DNA of 64,000 nucleotides from Blastocatellia bacterium AA13 (GCA_003222245.1 QHVH01000033.1:1-64000); one strand, 5' to 3'; shown: positions 9,531 to 18,475, numbered from the stretch's first letter. Numbers and translations are program-made. Notes: a model not told the origin generated them from the sequence alone.

Positions 9531-10415
9531 TTACCTCTCTTCTCTGGCGGCATTCACCTCCTCAGGCCCTGCGAGTTCTCTTATTCGATTTAAGTTCCAG
9601 TTGTAGTCCCGCTCCTTATCGACAGGAGTCTCCAGGATGAATGGGACGCCCTGAAATTTGGAATTATGCATTATGCGCCGAAATCCTTCATCTCCGATAT
9701 GACCGAGTCCAATGTGCTGATGTCGATCCACTCGCGAGCCAAGCGGCGCCTTGGAGTCGTTGCAATGAATCAGCTTGATTTTGTCGAAGCCGAACGAGCG
9801 CTCAACCTCCCGAATCGTCTGTTTCAAGCCCTTCTCGGTAGAGATATCATAGCCCGCCGCGAGCGTGTGGGCCGTGTCGAGACAGACACCAATGGGTAAA
9901 TCGTTAAGACCTGCCGCAAGATCGGCAACCTGATCGAAGCGGCATCCGATCGACGAACCCTGCCCGGCGGTGTTTTCGATCAAGATAGTCAATCGGTCTA
10001 TCTTTAATCCTCTTGTCGCAAGCTTGATCGACTCTATAGCGGTTGCTATCCCGTAATCAGTTGAGGCGCCCACGGGATTCCCTGGATGAACCACCAGAAA
10101 ATCAGCGCCGATCGAAATGGCTCGCGTGATCTCCTCCCGAAATGCTTCGCGGGATCGCGCGAGAAGGACCTCGTCCGTTGCCGCCAGATTGATCAAATAT
10201 ACGGAATGAATTGCCAGCGGCCAAAGGCCCACGTCATCTCGCGTCGAACGCATAGATGAAATGTCTGAATCGAGTAAGGGATTCGTCTTCCACCCGCGCG
10301 GATTGCGCGAGAAGATTTGAAGACAATCACAGCTTTTGTCTCGCGCAGTGTGCGCTGCTTTAGCGAGCCCGCCTGCGATCGAGGCATGCATGCCAATTCT
10401 CGGAGCTAAACTCAT
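9531..10415 (-). CDS. nfo: Deoxyribonuclease IV (endonuclease IV)
   Basis: The 294-residue protein is an AP endonuclease of the TIM-barrel Nfo family that cleaves 5' of abasic sites in base-excision repair. Visible family motifs are IGMHASIAGGLAKA at the start, LQIFSRNPRGW, the metal-site segments VVHPGN and IENTAGQGSS, LDTAHTLAAGYD, and HCNDSKAPLGSRVDRHQHIGLG followed by ILETP. All three zinc-site blocks look intact. It reads away from the PQQ-protein gene, and no strong ribosome binding site precedes its ATG. Confidence 0.95.
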   Translation of the reverse strand: MSLAPRIGMHASIAGGLAKAAHTARDKSCDCLQIFSRNPRGWKTNPLLDSDISSMRSTRDDVGLWPLAIHSVYLINLAATDEVLLARSREAFREEITRAISIGADFLVVHPGNPVGASTDYGIATAIESIKLATRGLKIDRLTILIENTAGQGSSIGCRFDQVADLAAGLNDLPIGVCLDTAHTLAAGYDISTEKGLKQTIREVERSFGFDKIKLIHCNDSKAPLGSRVDRHQHIGLGHIGDEGFRRIMHNSKFQGVPFILETPVDKERDYNWNLNRIRELAGPEEVNAAREER

Positions 10416-10886
10416 GGATTAACGTTACCGCGAGACGGAAGGATGGAACCAGCGGCTCCAGCCATTGGTGGGCTGCATGAAAATGCGAATGGCTCGTGAA
10501 AATCAAATTAGTCAGCGGGGCAAGATGAGGGTGAGGCGCAGCCCGAAGAGCCGCACCCCACTTCGGGGCGCTGATCGTTGTACATCGGCGAGCGGCTACG
10601 TCGCCCGAGCGACATCATGAGCCGTCACGCTTGCCGCGAGTTGAGACAAAACTACGGCGATGTCGGCTAATGAATCGAACCACGTCGGCGAGTACTCGGT
10701 GATACAGTGCTCACCCGTATACTGGAGACATTTCGACGCGCACATCGACAGCTTTGACCGAGCCTCTTCGTCGATCCCTTTTAAGCCGCCGCGGCTTGAA
10801 TTAGAATCTTGGACGACTCGGCAGACCGGATCTTTAGTTCCACGCTGGGCGTTATTAGAAACGCTCCGGCGTTTGGAGGAATCGTA
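10416..10886. other. Intergenic region between divergent nfo and PQQ-protein genes
   Basis: No gene is supported. The region must hold the promoters of both divergent genes. It includes a small hairpin around CACCCCACTTCGGGG (near 10555) and a short inverted repeat AAGCCG-CCG-CGGCTT near 10785, about 100 bp before the PQQ-protein start. Confidence 0.5.
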
Positions 10887-12131
10887 ATGAAACGAAGTTC
10901 GTCGATCGTCCTCACTCTCTTTCTGTTAACACTAACCGGAATTACTATTGGCTCGCCGTTGGCTGATCCGGATTGGCCGCAGTGGCAGGGGCCTGACCGA
11001 ACAAACATCTCGAAAGAGACCGGTCTGCTGAAACAATGGCCGGCGAGCGGACCTCCGGTGGCGTGGGCCATTTCAGGAATTGGAGAAGGCTACGGCTCGG
11101 TCAGTATCAAGGGCGCGCAGATCTTCGTTCAGGGCGCCAAGAACAACCAGAGCGTCTTGTTCTGTCTTAATCGCGCGGACGGCAAGACGCTGTGGACCGC
11201 GCCAATCGGAAAGCGAGGTTCTCAAGACCGAGGCAACGGACCGCGAGGCACTCCGACAGTAGATGAAGATCGAGTCTACGTCTTGACTGAACGAGGCGAT
11301 CTAGCCTGTGTATCGGCGAAGAACGGTTCTGTCGTCTGGACCAAGAATATCCTCACCGACTTCGGCGGCGGTAACCCGCAATGGCTCTTAAGCGAATCGC
11401 CGCTTGTGGACGGCGCCAATTTGATTATCACGCCGGGCGGACAGGACGCGGGATTAGTCGCTCTGGACAAGATGACGGGCAAGCTCATCTGGCGGACAAA
11501 GGGGTTGAGCGACGGCGCCGGTTATTCCTCTTGTGTAGTAGCCGATGTGCACGGAGTTCGCACCATAATGACGCTCACCGCTGAAGCGGCGGTTGGCGTG
11601 CGAGCCAACGACGGCAAACTCATGTGGCGATATCGGCGAGTCGCAAACAATGTCGCCAACGTAGCCACTCCAATCTACTCCGACAATAAAGTCTTCTACA
11701 CCTCGGCGTATGACACCGGCTGCGCTCTGTTGGATCTCACCGCAAACGGCGCTGAGGTCTCCGCAAAAGAGGTTTATTTCAGTCGCGATATGCAGAACCA
11801 CCACGGTGGAGTGGTGCTGATAAATGGGTATCTATACGGCTTTTCGAATTCGATACTGACCTGTCTGGATTTCGCCACGGGCAAGGTGGTGTGGAGGGAT
11901 CGCAGCGTCGGCAAGGGCTCGCTCACGTATGCGGACGGCAATCTTTATCTGCTTGGCGAGAACAACACGGCCGGCCTCGCCGAAGCAACGCCCGAAGGCT
12001 ACAAAGAGAAAGGAAAGTTCCATATCACGGATCAGGGCTGGCCAAGCTGGGCCCATCCGGTCGTCTGTGGAGGCAAGCTCTACATACGAAACCAGGGAAC
12101 CCTCACTTGCTACGACGTAAAAGCGAAGTAG
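10887..12131 (+). CDS. Secreted PQQ-like beta-propeller protein
   Basis: The 414-residue product begins with a signal peptide (SSIVLTLFLLTLTGITIG). It then shows DWPQWQGPDRTNIS and repeated blades of the form LFCLNRADGKTLW, DLACVSAKNGSVVW, LVALDKMTGKLIW, VRANDGKLMW and LTCLDFATGKVVW. This is the outer-membrane/periplasmic PQQ-like WD repeat fold found in many Acidobacteria and Planctomycetes. Blades are conserved, but I see no calcium or PQQ catalytic Asp pattern, so it is probably a binding protein, not a dehydrogenase. ATG 10887 follows GAGGAATCGTA and is chosen over an upstream in-frame start at 10809. The methyltransferase gene follows after 17 bp. Confidence 0.85.
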   Translation: MKRSSSIVLTLFLLTLTGITIGSPLADPDWPQWQGPDRTNISKETGLLKQWPASGPPVAWAISGIGEGYGSVSIKGAQIFVQGAKNNQSVLFCLNRADGKTLWTAPIGKRGSQDRGNGPRGTPTVDEDRVYVLTERGDLACVSAKNGSVVWTKNILTDFGGGNPQWLLSESPLVDGANLIITPGGQDAGLVALDKMTGKLIWRTKGLSDGAGYSSCVVADVHGVRTIMTLTAEAAVGVRANDGKLMWRYRRVANNVANVATPIYSDNKVFYTSAYDTGCALLDLTANGAEVSAKEVYFSRDMQNHHGGVVLINGYLYGFSNSILTCLDFATGKVVWRDRSVGKGSLTYADGNLYLLGENNTAGLAEATPEGYKEKGKFHITDQGWPSWAHPVVCGGKLYIRNQGTLTCYDVKAK

Positions 12132-12148
12132 GGAGGAATGCGTTTATC

Positions 12149-12997
12149 GTGAGTACCGAATCCGAGGAGTTACTCAACGCGTGGCGCCAGTCCGCGGAGT
12201 ACTGGAGCAAGCATCGCGCGACCGTTCGCCGGATGTTTGCGCCGGTCACCAGCGCGATCGTTGAAGAGGCTCGAATCCGTCGCGGCCAGAATATCCTCGA
12301 CGTCGCAGGTGGACCAGGCGAGCCTTCTTTAACGATAGCCGAGGCTGTGGGTCCCGACGGAGCTGTTACTTATACGGACGCCGTATCCGGTATGGTAGAA
12401 ACAGCCCGAAACGAGGCCGGGCGGCAAAACATCACTAATATTTCCTTTCTCGAATGCCGCGCCGACGGGCTTCCTTTTTCCGACGATTCATTCGACGTTG
12501 TCACCTGCCGCTTCGGAGTCATGTTGTTCAGTGATCCGCCTGCCTCACTCAGAGAAATGCTCAGAGTCACTAAACCAGGAGGCGTCGTTGTTCTAGCCGT
12601 CTGGCACACGAGCGAAATGAATCCATTTCTTAACGCGGTCACAAGGGCGATGGCTCGGCATGTCGAGTCGCCTCCCTCCGATCCCTGCGCGCCCGGCGCC
12701 TTTCGATTCGCGGAGCCCGGATCGCTTGTAGCTCTGTTCAGAGAAGCCGGCGCGGAGAATGTGCAAGAACGAATTCTGAGCTTCAAGATCGAAGCGCCTA
12801 TAGCGCCGAGCGACTTCTGGCCGTTGCGAGTAGAGCTGTCGGATACATTAAGAGATAAAGTACAAAGAATGACGCCGGCACAGCTCGCCGTGATCGAATC
12901 GGAGGTTCAAGAAGAGATAAGTCAATTCTTCGGTGAATCAGGGATGAGCTTTCCGGCTTCGGCAATCATAGTATCGGGAATGAAATCAACAATCTGA
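12149..12997 (+). CDS. Class I SAM-dependent methyltransferase (UbiE-like)
   Basis: The 282-residue protein has the Rossmann-fold methyltransferase motifs in order: motif I ILDVAGGPGEPSL near residue 50, the acidic residue in VTYTDAVSGMVE, DGLPFSDDSFDVVTCRFGVMLFSD (motif IV), and LRVTKPGGVVVLAVW. This resembles UbiE/COQ5-type C-methyltransferases, but the substrate is not determinable. GTG 12149 follows GGGAGGAATG and is preferred to the long upstream extension that overlaps the PQQ gene in another frame. It probably shares a transcript with that gene. Confidence 0.82.
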   Translation: MSTESEELLNAWRQSAEYWSKHRATVRRMFAPVTSAIVEEARIRRGQNILDVAGGPGEPSLTIAEAVGPDGAVTYTDAVSGMVETARNEAGRQNITNISFLECRADGLPFSDDSFDVVTCRFGVMLFSDPPASLREMLRVTKPGGVVVLAVWHTSEMNPFLNAVTRAMARHVESPPSDPCAPGAFRFAEPGSLVALFREAGAENVQERILSFKIEAPIAPSDFWPLRVELSDTLRDKVQRMTPAQLAVIESEVQEEISQFFGESGMSFPASAIIVSGMKSTI

Positions 12998-13000
12998 GAA

Positions 13001-13065
13001 CATGTCGCCGGGCCATAGCGATGAGACGAAAATATGTCGCTGGGCCCATAGCCATGAGACAAGAA
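13001..13065. repeat. Two imperfect tandem copies of a ~33-bp intergenic unit
   Basis: Copy one (13001-13032) and copy two (13033-13065) share the core ATGTCGC-(C/T)-GGGCC-ATAGC-ATGAGAC with a few substitutions and one insertion. They lie just downstream of the methyltransferase stop and upstream of tRNA-Arg. Confidence 0.6.
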
Positions 13066-13148
13066 TATAGGGTAGTGAGGTAATAGCCCGCTGCCGAATA
13101 GAGCCAAAATTGACACGACCGATTCCAACCTGTATCCTCTCGGGCAGT

Positions 13149-13167
13149 CGCGCAAAGAACTTGCGCG
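13149..13167. other. Perfect 7-bp inverted repeat upstream of tRNA-Arg
   Basis: CGCGCAA (13149-13155) and TTGCGCG (13161-13167) flank a 5-base loop. There is no T-tract, so an intrinsic terminator is unlikely; its role is unknown. Confidence 0.4.
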
Positions 13168-13200
13168 TGAAGCATTTGAACATTTGATTTTCGACAGAGT

Positions 13201-13277
13201 GCCCGCGTAGCTCAGCGGATTAGAGCGTTGGTCTCCGGAACCAAAGGTCGCGCGTTCGAATCGCGCCGCGGGTACCA
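13201..13277 (+). tRNA. tRNA-Arg (anticodon CCG)
   Basis: A full cloverleaf can be drawn: 7-bp acceptor stem (with a G-U at 1:72), GCTC/GAGC D stem, TTGGT/ACCAA anticodon stem with loop CTCCGGA giving anticodon CCG, and a GCGCG/CGCGC T stem with loop TTCGAAT. CCA is encoded. It reads CGG codons. The defence island begins directly downstream, consistent with tRNA genes being frequent integration sites. Confidence 0.95.
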
Positions 13278-13295
13278 AGTTTTCAAAGGCTTACG

Positions 13296-13320
13296 GCCAC
13301 CCTTGAGGTGGCTTTTGATT
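13296..13320 (+). terminator. Intrinsic terminator after tRNA-Arg
   Basis: A GCCACC/GGTGGC stem (13296-13301 and 13307-13312) with a 5-base loop is followed by TTTTGATTTTA, the classical rho-independent form. Confidence 0.8.
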
Positions 13321-13506
13321 TTACTCCCGCATTTGTTCACACATTCAATCGTTACGTCGGGCATCACACCGATACAAAGGTCCTTCGCATCGTGCGAATT
13401 GTCAGCAACAGCAAGTAACCTCATTGCCTAGCTTGCAACTGCCAAGACCGCTCAAAGCTTGTAACGTACTCCCGAATGGAGTACGTTTCAGGCGGAGACA
13501 AAAGAG

Positions 13507-13788
13507 ATGCCTGACACGAGAGCTAAGACCGAGCGAATGCAAATCCGTATCGACGATTCTTCCAAGAGCAAGATTGAGCGCGCTGCCCGGTATTCCGACA
13601 AAACGGTGAGCGAGTTCGTTATTGCCAATGCTACAGCCGCCGCTGAAAGAATCCTCGAGGAGCACGATCAGATTATCCTGTCGGCAACAGATTGGGATGT
13701 TTTCTATAGGGCGCTGCTCCATCCGCCCAAGCCCAACAAGGCCCTCACAACAGCATTCAAACGGTACCGGAGACGACAAGGGAAATGA
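13507..13788 (+). CDS. DUF1778 (TacA-like) antitoxin
   Basis: The 93-residue protein has the ribbon-helix-helix N-terminus of DUF1778 antitoxins (RIDDSSKSKIERAARYSDKTVSEFVIANA). The tail includes FYRALLHPPKPNKALTTAFKRYRRR, which in the family wraps the partner toxin. It should bind DNA to repress the operon and neutralise the GNAT toxin encoded next. GGCGGAG precedes the ATG and the stop overlaps the toxin start by 4 bp, so the pair is translationally coupled. Confidence 0.9.
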   Translation: MPDTRAKTERMQIRIDDSSKSKIERAARYSDKTVSEFVIANATAAAERILEEHDQIILSATDWDVFYRALLHPPKPNKALTTAFKRYRRRQGK

Positions 13789-14315
13789 CGGAGTCTCCCC
13801 CGTTGGTTGTTGAACCTTTTTCAAGCTCACATATCCGCGATTCGTTTGCTTGCGGTTATGAAGCCTTAGACACCTACATTCGTCGCTATGCCGGCCAGGA
13901 TATAAGGAGGCGCGTTTCGCTGGTGTTTGTTGCGTGTCGAGCCGGCGCGCGGGTCATCAGCGGTTATTACACGTTGAGCGCTTCGAGTTTTCGCAAGGAC
14001 GCTCTTCCCGCGGAATTGGCCAAGAAACTACCGCACTATCCGGTTCCGGCAGCGATCCTGGGTCGGCTCGCCGTCGATCGATCATGTCACGGTCACGACC
14101 TGGGAGAGTATCTGTTGATGAATTGCTTTGAGCGTGTTCTGCAGGCGAGCCGACTCATAGCGGTTCACGCGATCATTGCTGATGCCAAAGATGAGAAAGC
14201 AAGGGCATTCTACCAGCGATATGGTTTCAAGCCGTTTGCAGATCGGCCACTTCGGCTGTTTATGCCGATGGGGACGCTGGAGCAATTGCTGGTGGGTCGA
14301 GAGACCAGAAGATAG
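13785..14315 (+). CDS. GNAT-family toxin (TacT-like)
   Basis: The 176-residue protein is the partner toxin of the DUF1778 antitoxin. Family features are the N-terminal CGYEALDTYIRRYAGQD, the central VISGYYTLSASS, the acetyl-CoA loop in ILGRLAVDRSCHGHDLGEYLL, and the C-terminal KARAFYQRYGFKPF. TacT-type toxins acetylate the amino group of aminoacyl-tRNA and stop translation. The acceptor loop and the C-terminal Tyr-Gly-Phe are present, so it looks functional. Confidence 0.9.
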   Translation: MTESPPLVVEPFSSSHIRDSFACGYEALDTYIRRYAGQDIRRRVSLVFVACRAGARVISGYYTLSASSFRKDALPAELAKKLPHYPVPAAILGRLAVDRSCHGHDLGEYLLMNCFERVLQASRLIAVHAIIADAKDEKARAFYQRYGFKPFADRPLRLFMPMGTLEQLLVGRETRR

Positions 14316-14342
14316 TGGCTACGCCTTTAGCATTGAGGGACA

Positions 14343-14542
14343 TCACTTTTTGACCGGCGCATCGTTTATCAGAACCACCATGTCGCTGCCGATTCCGTTC
14401 GTTCGCGGCGTCCACACAACGCTCAGCACATCTGTCCAGCCACGATTGTATAGAAGGCGTTTCGTACGACTCTGCGTTTTTGTGGCAGCTTGATTCTGCG
14501 ACGTAGCGACAAAGACGATGATTGAGGTCTCGTTGCCCTGGA
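14343..14542 (-). pseudogene. C-terminal remnant of an unidentified gene
   Basis: On the minus strand about 66 codons lie between stops, reading NETSIIVFVATSQNQAA, then LLYNRGWTDVLSVVW and GIGSDMVVLINDAPVKK. Composition looks like real protein and the end like a natural C-terminus, but no start codon or ribosome binding site is present. It is probably the tail of a gene destroyed when the island formed. I do not recognise the family. Confidence 0.3.
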
Positions 14543-14560
14543 ACTACACCCATATCTTAA

Positions 14561-14710
14561 TCGAATCAGGCGTGGCTGCTTGATCTAAATCGACTCATCG
14601 CAAAGAGCACCCAAGAGTTTCGCGAAGGTGAAGGCAGGCCCGCACGAGAGTTCTTGGCGGAACTGCAGGGCGAGAAGAAGAGGGTTACGAGGCGCCGAAC
14701 CAGAGCATGA
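14561..14710 (+). pseudogene. RelB-like antitoxin remnant
   Basis: The frame ending in the TGA at 14708-14710 reads DLNRLIAKSTQEFREGEGRPAREFLAEL followed by basic residues, like the C-terminal half of small RelB/Phd-type antitoxins. There is no in-frame start after the stop at 14558. Its stop overlaps the next ATG (ATGA), the usual antitoxin-toxin junction. Confidence 0.4.
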
Positions 14711-14895
14711 CGGCCCGATTCATCGTTCAAACGTCCCCCCACTTTGAACGGCAGTTCAAAAAGCTTCGCAAACACCACCCCGAGTTAACCGGGCTCTTTC
14801 GCGAAGCGATCGAGATTCTCGAGATTGATCCCTATTAACCGCACCCGGCGCCATTCCATTAAGAATTGGTTGATCCGCAAGAGGATGGGCAATAA
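14707..14895 (+). pseudogene. RelE/ParE-type toxin, frameshifted
   Basis: From ATG 14707 the frame reads MTARFIVQTSPHFERQFKKL then HHPELTGLFREAIEILEIDPY and stops at 14838. Skipping one T just before the stop gives NRTRRHSIK, exactly the continuation expected in RelE-like toxins (DPY-NRTRRHSIKKL). A second shift restores ELVDPQEDGQ. Two frameshifts within 60 bp indicate a dead RelE-family mRNA interferase gene paired with the remnant upstream. Confidence 0.6.
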
Positions 14896-15343
14896 CCTCT
14901 GAACAAGAGATGATCTCTTGATGAACTTGTCCGATGACGGATATATTCTCGGCTCTGAGGCGAATGCTTAATTACTGAAACCTTGCGGGCGCGCTCAGAA
15001 TGGAGAACGGTTCCTTAGGAGCATTCACTCTCCCTTATATTAATAAATGTTGACCATAGAACGAAGTCGTAGTATGTTGCTGCGGTCAGGCATTTGAGTT
15101 TCCGGCAGTAGCCCCTGCCGAATAACCTAGCTCCATTAGAGTAATCCGTTCCTGGTTCGAATGCCGGCCGGCGCTTTCCACTGCGAAGCCGCGATCAAGC
15201 TGGCCGGTGCGACAAACATGTCGCGTGCGAGTGATACGCTTCCCATCAATCGTTATGACAAGTCTCAAGCCGAATGGACATCGCGTGCAAGTTCACGCCT
15301 ATGAGCGACTCAGCCGAATCGTTGTCGAGATTCAAAAAAATAC
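14896..15343. other. Gene-free stretch before the CRISPR-associated operon
   Basis: No start-to-stop gene is supported. The missing N-terminus of the WYL regulator is not recognisable in any frame. A small inverted repeat CGGCAG-TAGCCC-CTGCCG sits at 15103-15120. The cas operon promoter may be here, but I cannot point to a convincing -35/-10 pair. Confidence 0.4.
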
Positions 15344-15778
15344 ATGCCCAAGTGTGTCTTTCATGCAGGACGATTTTGGAACTCCGCCAAACAGGGTCAC
15401 ACCTTCCAGACTCCGAACAATTGGGATCGCGACGAATATCTTACGCGAGGATTTGGAATGTTCGGCGGCGGAGCTCCGGTGGAGGTCGAGGTTAAGTTCG
15501 ACTCATATCAGGGGAGATATGCTCGCGAGCGCCCGTTTCATCCAACGCAACTAAGCAAACCAATAAGCGATGGGCGGCTGCGCGTGACGTTTGAGACGAC
15601 GGAAGCGGCGCTGGAACAAATGGCGCGGTGGCTGATGCAGTATGGCGAACACGCGCGAGCGCTGCGTCCAGCGGTGCTGCGCAAGATGATGCTTAAAAAA
15701 TTAACGGCCACTGCCGCACTGTACTGCGGCTACGTTGAGACACCTGACTTTCACATCAAGAGGAACTTCGATGGATAA
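15344..15778 (+). pseudogene. WYL-domain regulator, C-terminal part only
   Basis: The 144-residue frame has the ligand-sensing half of WYL regulators: HTFQTPNNWDRDEYLTRGFGMFGG, then PVEVEVKFDSYQGRYARERPFHPTQ and the C-terminal WCX-like segment ETTEAALEQMARWLMQYGEHARALRP. The N-terminal winged helix and the first part of the WYL fold are missing and cannot be found upstream. WYL proteins often control CRISPR-Cas and other defence genes. The last 8 bp overlap the cas3 start, so it sits as first member of the cas operon. It may be a decayed regulator or, less likely, a shortened ligand-binding protein. Confidence 0.6.
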
Positions 15779-18473
15779 CCTGAGATTCCAAGCAAGATTT
15801 CGAGCCTTGACTGGGTACAATCCTTTTCCTTGGCAAATCGAGCTTTTTGCGACGTGTGTTGCAAAGCGCGAGTTTCCCCAATCCTGTAATTTGGCAACTG
15901 GTCTAGGCAAGACATCAGTTATCGCAATATGGCTTATCGCCTTGATGGATCACCCTGAATCGGTGCCGCGCCGACTAGTCTATGTGGTAAATCGCCGCAC
16001 GGTAGTAGACCAAACGACAGATGAGGTTATGAACATTCGAGCGAATCTAAGCAATCTGGAAGACCGCCCTAACAACGTGCGGGAATTAAAAATCAGTACG
16101 CTAAGAGGACAATTCGCAGACAATCAAGAATGGTCCGCCGATCCTTCATGCCCCGCCGTTATTTGCGGCACGGTGGATATGATTGGGAGCCGATTGCTTT
16201 TCAACGGCTACGGCGTCGGGTTCAAGGCAAGGCCACTGCACGCGGGTTTTCTTGGACAGGATGTTTTGGTCGTGCATGATGAGGCGCACCTAGAGCCAGC
16301 GTTTCAGGATTTGCTGATCGCTATCAAGAAAGCACAATGGGAAGACGAACGATCACAACCCATGCCTTGGCGCAAGCTTCGTGTAATGGAATTAACGGCT
16401 ACATCGCGGCAGAACGGAGCAGAGGGGCAGAAAAAGAATTCGTTCGGCTTGACTGATGAGGAGAAAGATCCGCCTGAAGTCATTCCCGATCCCCCGACTG
16501 AACCCATTCATCTTGTCTGGCGGCGGCTAACGGCGAAGAAATGCCTCGATCTCCACGTTGTTGGAACTGAAAAGGGAGCCGTAGCCAAACGGATTGCTGA
16601 TTTCGCCGCCGACTACCAGGACAAGCAAAACACCGTGTTGATCTTCGTTCGGACACTCGAAGATGTCGAGGCTGTGCAGAAAGAACTAGAGAAGAAAACA
16701 ACCTGTAAGATCATTTTGCTGACTGGCACGATGCGGGGCAAGGAGCGAGACGAGTTGGTGCATCAGCAATCCTTCAAGCGGTTCCTCAAGGACTCCACTC
16801 CCGGCGAGACTGTGTACCTCATCTGCACCAGCGCCGGAGAAGTGGGCATTGACATCTCTGCTGACCACATGGTCTGCGACCTCAGCCCCTTTGACAGTAT
16901 GGTCCAGCGATTGGGCCGCGTGAACCGCTACGGCGATGGCAATGCGACGATTGACGTGGTGTATTCTGCCGCCTTTGATGAGAAAGACAAGTTATCTCCC
17001 GTCCGTAAAAAGACACTGGAGCTGCTGAAGCAACTGCCGCCATCACGGGAAGGCGAAGATGAATCAACCACGCGCCGCAGAAATGCAAGCCCGAAAGCAT
17101 TGGGCGATTTGCGTCAGCGCACTGATCTGCCGTGCAAAATCGAGGAGGCATTGACACCCGTTCCCACCATCTTGCCTGTTACCGACATACTCTTCGACGC
17201 TTGGGCCCTGACTACCATCCGCGGGAAACTTCCTGGCCGACCGGCTGTTGAACCATACCTGCACGGCATCAGCGAGTGGCAACCGCCAGAGACGTATGTC
17301 GCCTGGCGACAAGAGGTGTGGGAGCTTCGCCGCGAGTTCACTGACGAAGAAGATCAAGAGCAGTTTCAAGAGTTCGTAACCGAGCTTCTTGAAGATTATC
17401 CACTCAAACCTCACGAACTTCTTCGTGACAGTACCTGTCGCAAGAACAGCGGGATCCGAGACAAGCTCGTGAGACTCGCCGAAAAACACGGCGACCTTCC
17501 AGTCTGGATTCAGGACGCTAACGGAACTGTTAGCGTGACGTTGCTTTCGAAGGTAGCTGATCTTCCATTGGTCAATTGTACTGTAATTTTGCCACCAGAA
17601 GCCGGTGGCCTGAAGGTTACTGATGGGCGGTCGACGGGTTTATTCGACGGGTCGGACTACGTGCCCGAGCATCGAAATAATTATGACGTGGCCGATCTGT
17701 GGGAAGACGACAAGGGGCCACTGCGAAAGCGCATTTGGCAGGGTGACAATAAGCCCACCGGGATGACGCTTGAACGCGAGATCAGATTTGAAGACCTTGA
17801 GGACGAAGATGCCGGGCCGCCAAAGGTCTGGCGTTGGTTCGTCAGGAAGCCGGAAGCAGCCAACGAACGTAGCAAGGAAGCACACAAACTCCAACCCCAC
17901 CTGGATGATGCCAAGGGTTGTGCGACCCACATAGTTGGAAGATTGTTTGAGGCGGAGAGCGATATTGCGAAAGCAGTCATTCTGGCGGCTTGGTGTCACG
18001 ACCTCGGCAAGAACCGTGAACGCTGGCAACGTAGCCTCGGCAGCGACTACTACCCCGATGAAGTGTACGCCAAATCGGGATCGCTTAACGGTAGGCCCCC
18101 ACTGCGCCCACGTGATTTCCTCAGAGATCATTATCGGCACGAGTTCGGCTCAGTGCTGGACTTGGCCTTGGGTGATGAAAGCCAACCGCACTACGGGGAG
18201 TTCATCAAGATGAGTCCAGAAATGCAAGACTTGGTTCTACATTTGATCGCTGCTCACCACGGGCGCGCTCGCCCGCATTTTCCTGTAGAGGAAGCCTTCG
18301 ACCACAAGCATAAGGAGCCGGCCGCTAAGGAACTTGCGATTGAAGTCCCGCAGCGCTTTGCTCGCCTGCAACGAAAATACGGACGATGGGGCTTGGCATA
18401 CCTTGAGTCACTGGTACGCGCGGCTGATTACATTGCCAGCGCGAACCCGAACACCGCCGGAAAGGAGGAATAA
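15771..18473 (+). CDS. cas3: Cas3 helicase-nuclease, type I-G (I-U) with C-terminal HD
   Basis: The 900-residue protein is the DNA-degrading effector recruited by Cascade. The superfamily 2 helicase is N-terminal: Walker A LATGLGKTS at 41-49, HDEAHLEP around 170, TATSR at 209-213, and motif VI QRLGRVNR at 379-386. The HD nuclease is at the C-terminus (AWCHDLGKNRERW, HD near 743-744, and AAHHGRARPHF near 828). Helicase before HD is the reverse of most Cas3 proteins and is characteristic of type I-U/I-G. ATG 15771 has GAGG upstream and overlaps the WYL remnant. csb3 starts 2 bp after the stop. All key motifs are intact. Confidence 0.95.
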   Translation: MDNLRFQARFRALTGYNPFPWQIELFATCVAKREFPQSCNLATGLGKTSVIAIWLIALMDHPESVPRRLVYVVNRRTVVDQTTDEVMNIRANLSNLEDRPNNVRELKISTLRGQFADNQEWSADPSCPAVICGTVDMIGSRLLFNGYGVGFKARPLHAGFLGQDVLVVHDEAHLEPAFQDLLIAIKKAQWEDERSQPMPWRKLRVMELTATSRQNGAEGQKKNSFGLTDEEKDPPEVIPDPPTEPIHLVWRRLTAKKCLDLHVVGTEKGAVAKRIADFAADYQDKQNTVLIFVRTLEDVEAVQKELEKKTTCKIILLTGTMRGKERDELVHQQSFKRFLKDSTPGETVYLICTSAGEVGIDISADHMVCDLSPFDSMVQRLGRVNRYGDGNATIDVVYSAAFDEKDKLSPVRKKTLELLKQLPPSREGEDESTTRRRNASPKALGDLRQRTDLPCKIEEALTPVPTILPVTDILFDAWALTTIRGKLPGRPAVEPYLHGISEWQPPETYVAWRQEVWELRREFTDEEDQEQFQEFVTELLEDYPLKPHELLRDSTCRKNSGIRDKLVRLAEKHGDLPVWIQDANGTVSVTLLSKVADLPLVNCTVILPPEAGGLKVTDGRSTGLFDGSDYVPEHRNNYDVADLWEDDKGPLRKRIWQGDNKPTGMTLEREIRFEDLEDEDAGPPKVWRWFVRKPEAANERSKEAHKLQPHLDDAKGCATHIVGRLFEAESDIAKAVILAAWCHDLGKNRERWQRSLGSDYYPDEVYAKSGSLNGRPPLRPRDFLRDHYRHEFGSVLDLALGDESQPHYGEFIKMSPEMQDLVLHLIAAHHGRARPHFPVEEAFDHKHKEPAAKELAIEVPQRFARLQRKYGRWGLAYLESLVRAADYIASANPNTAGKEE

Positions 18474-18475
18474 GC

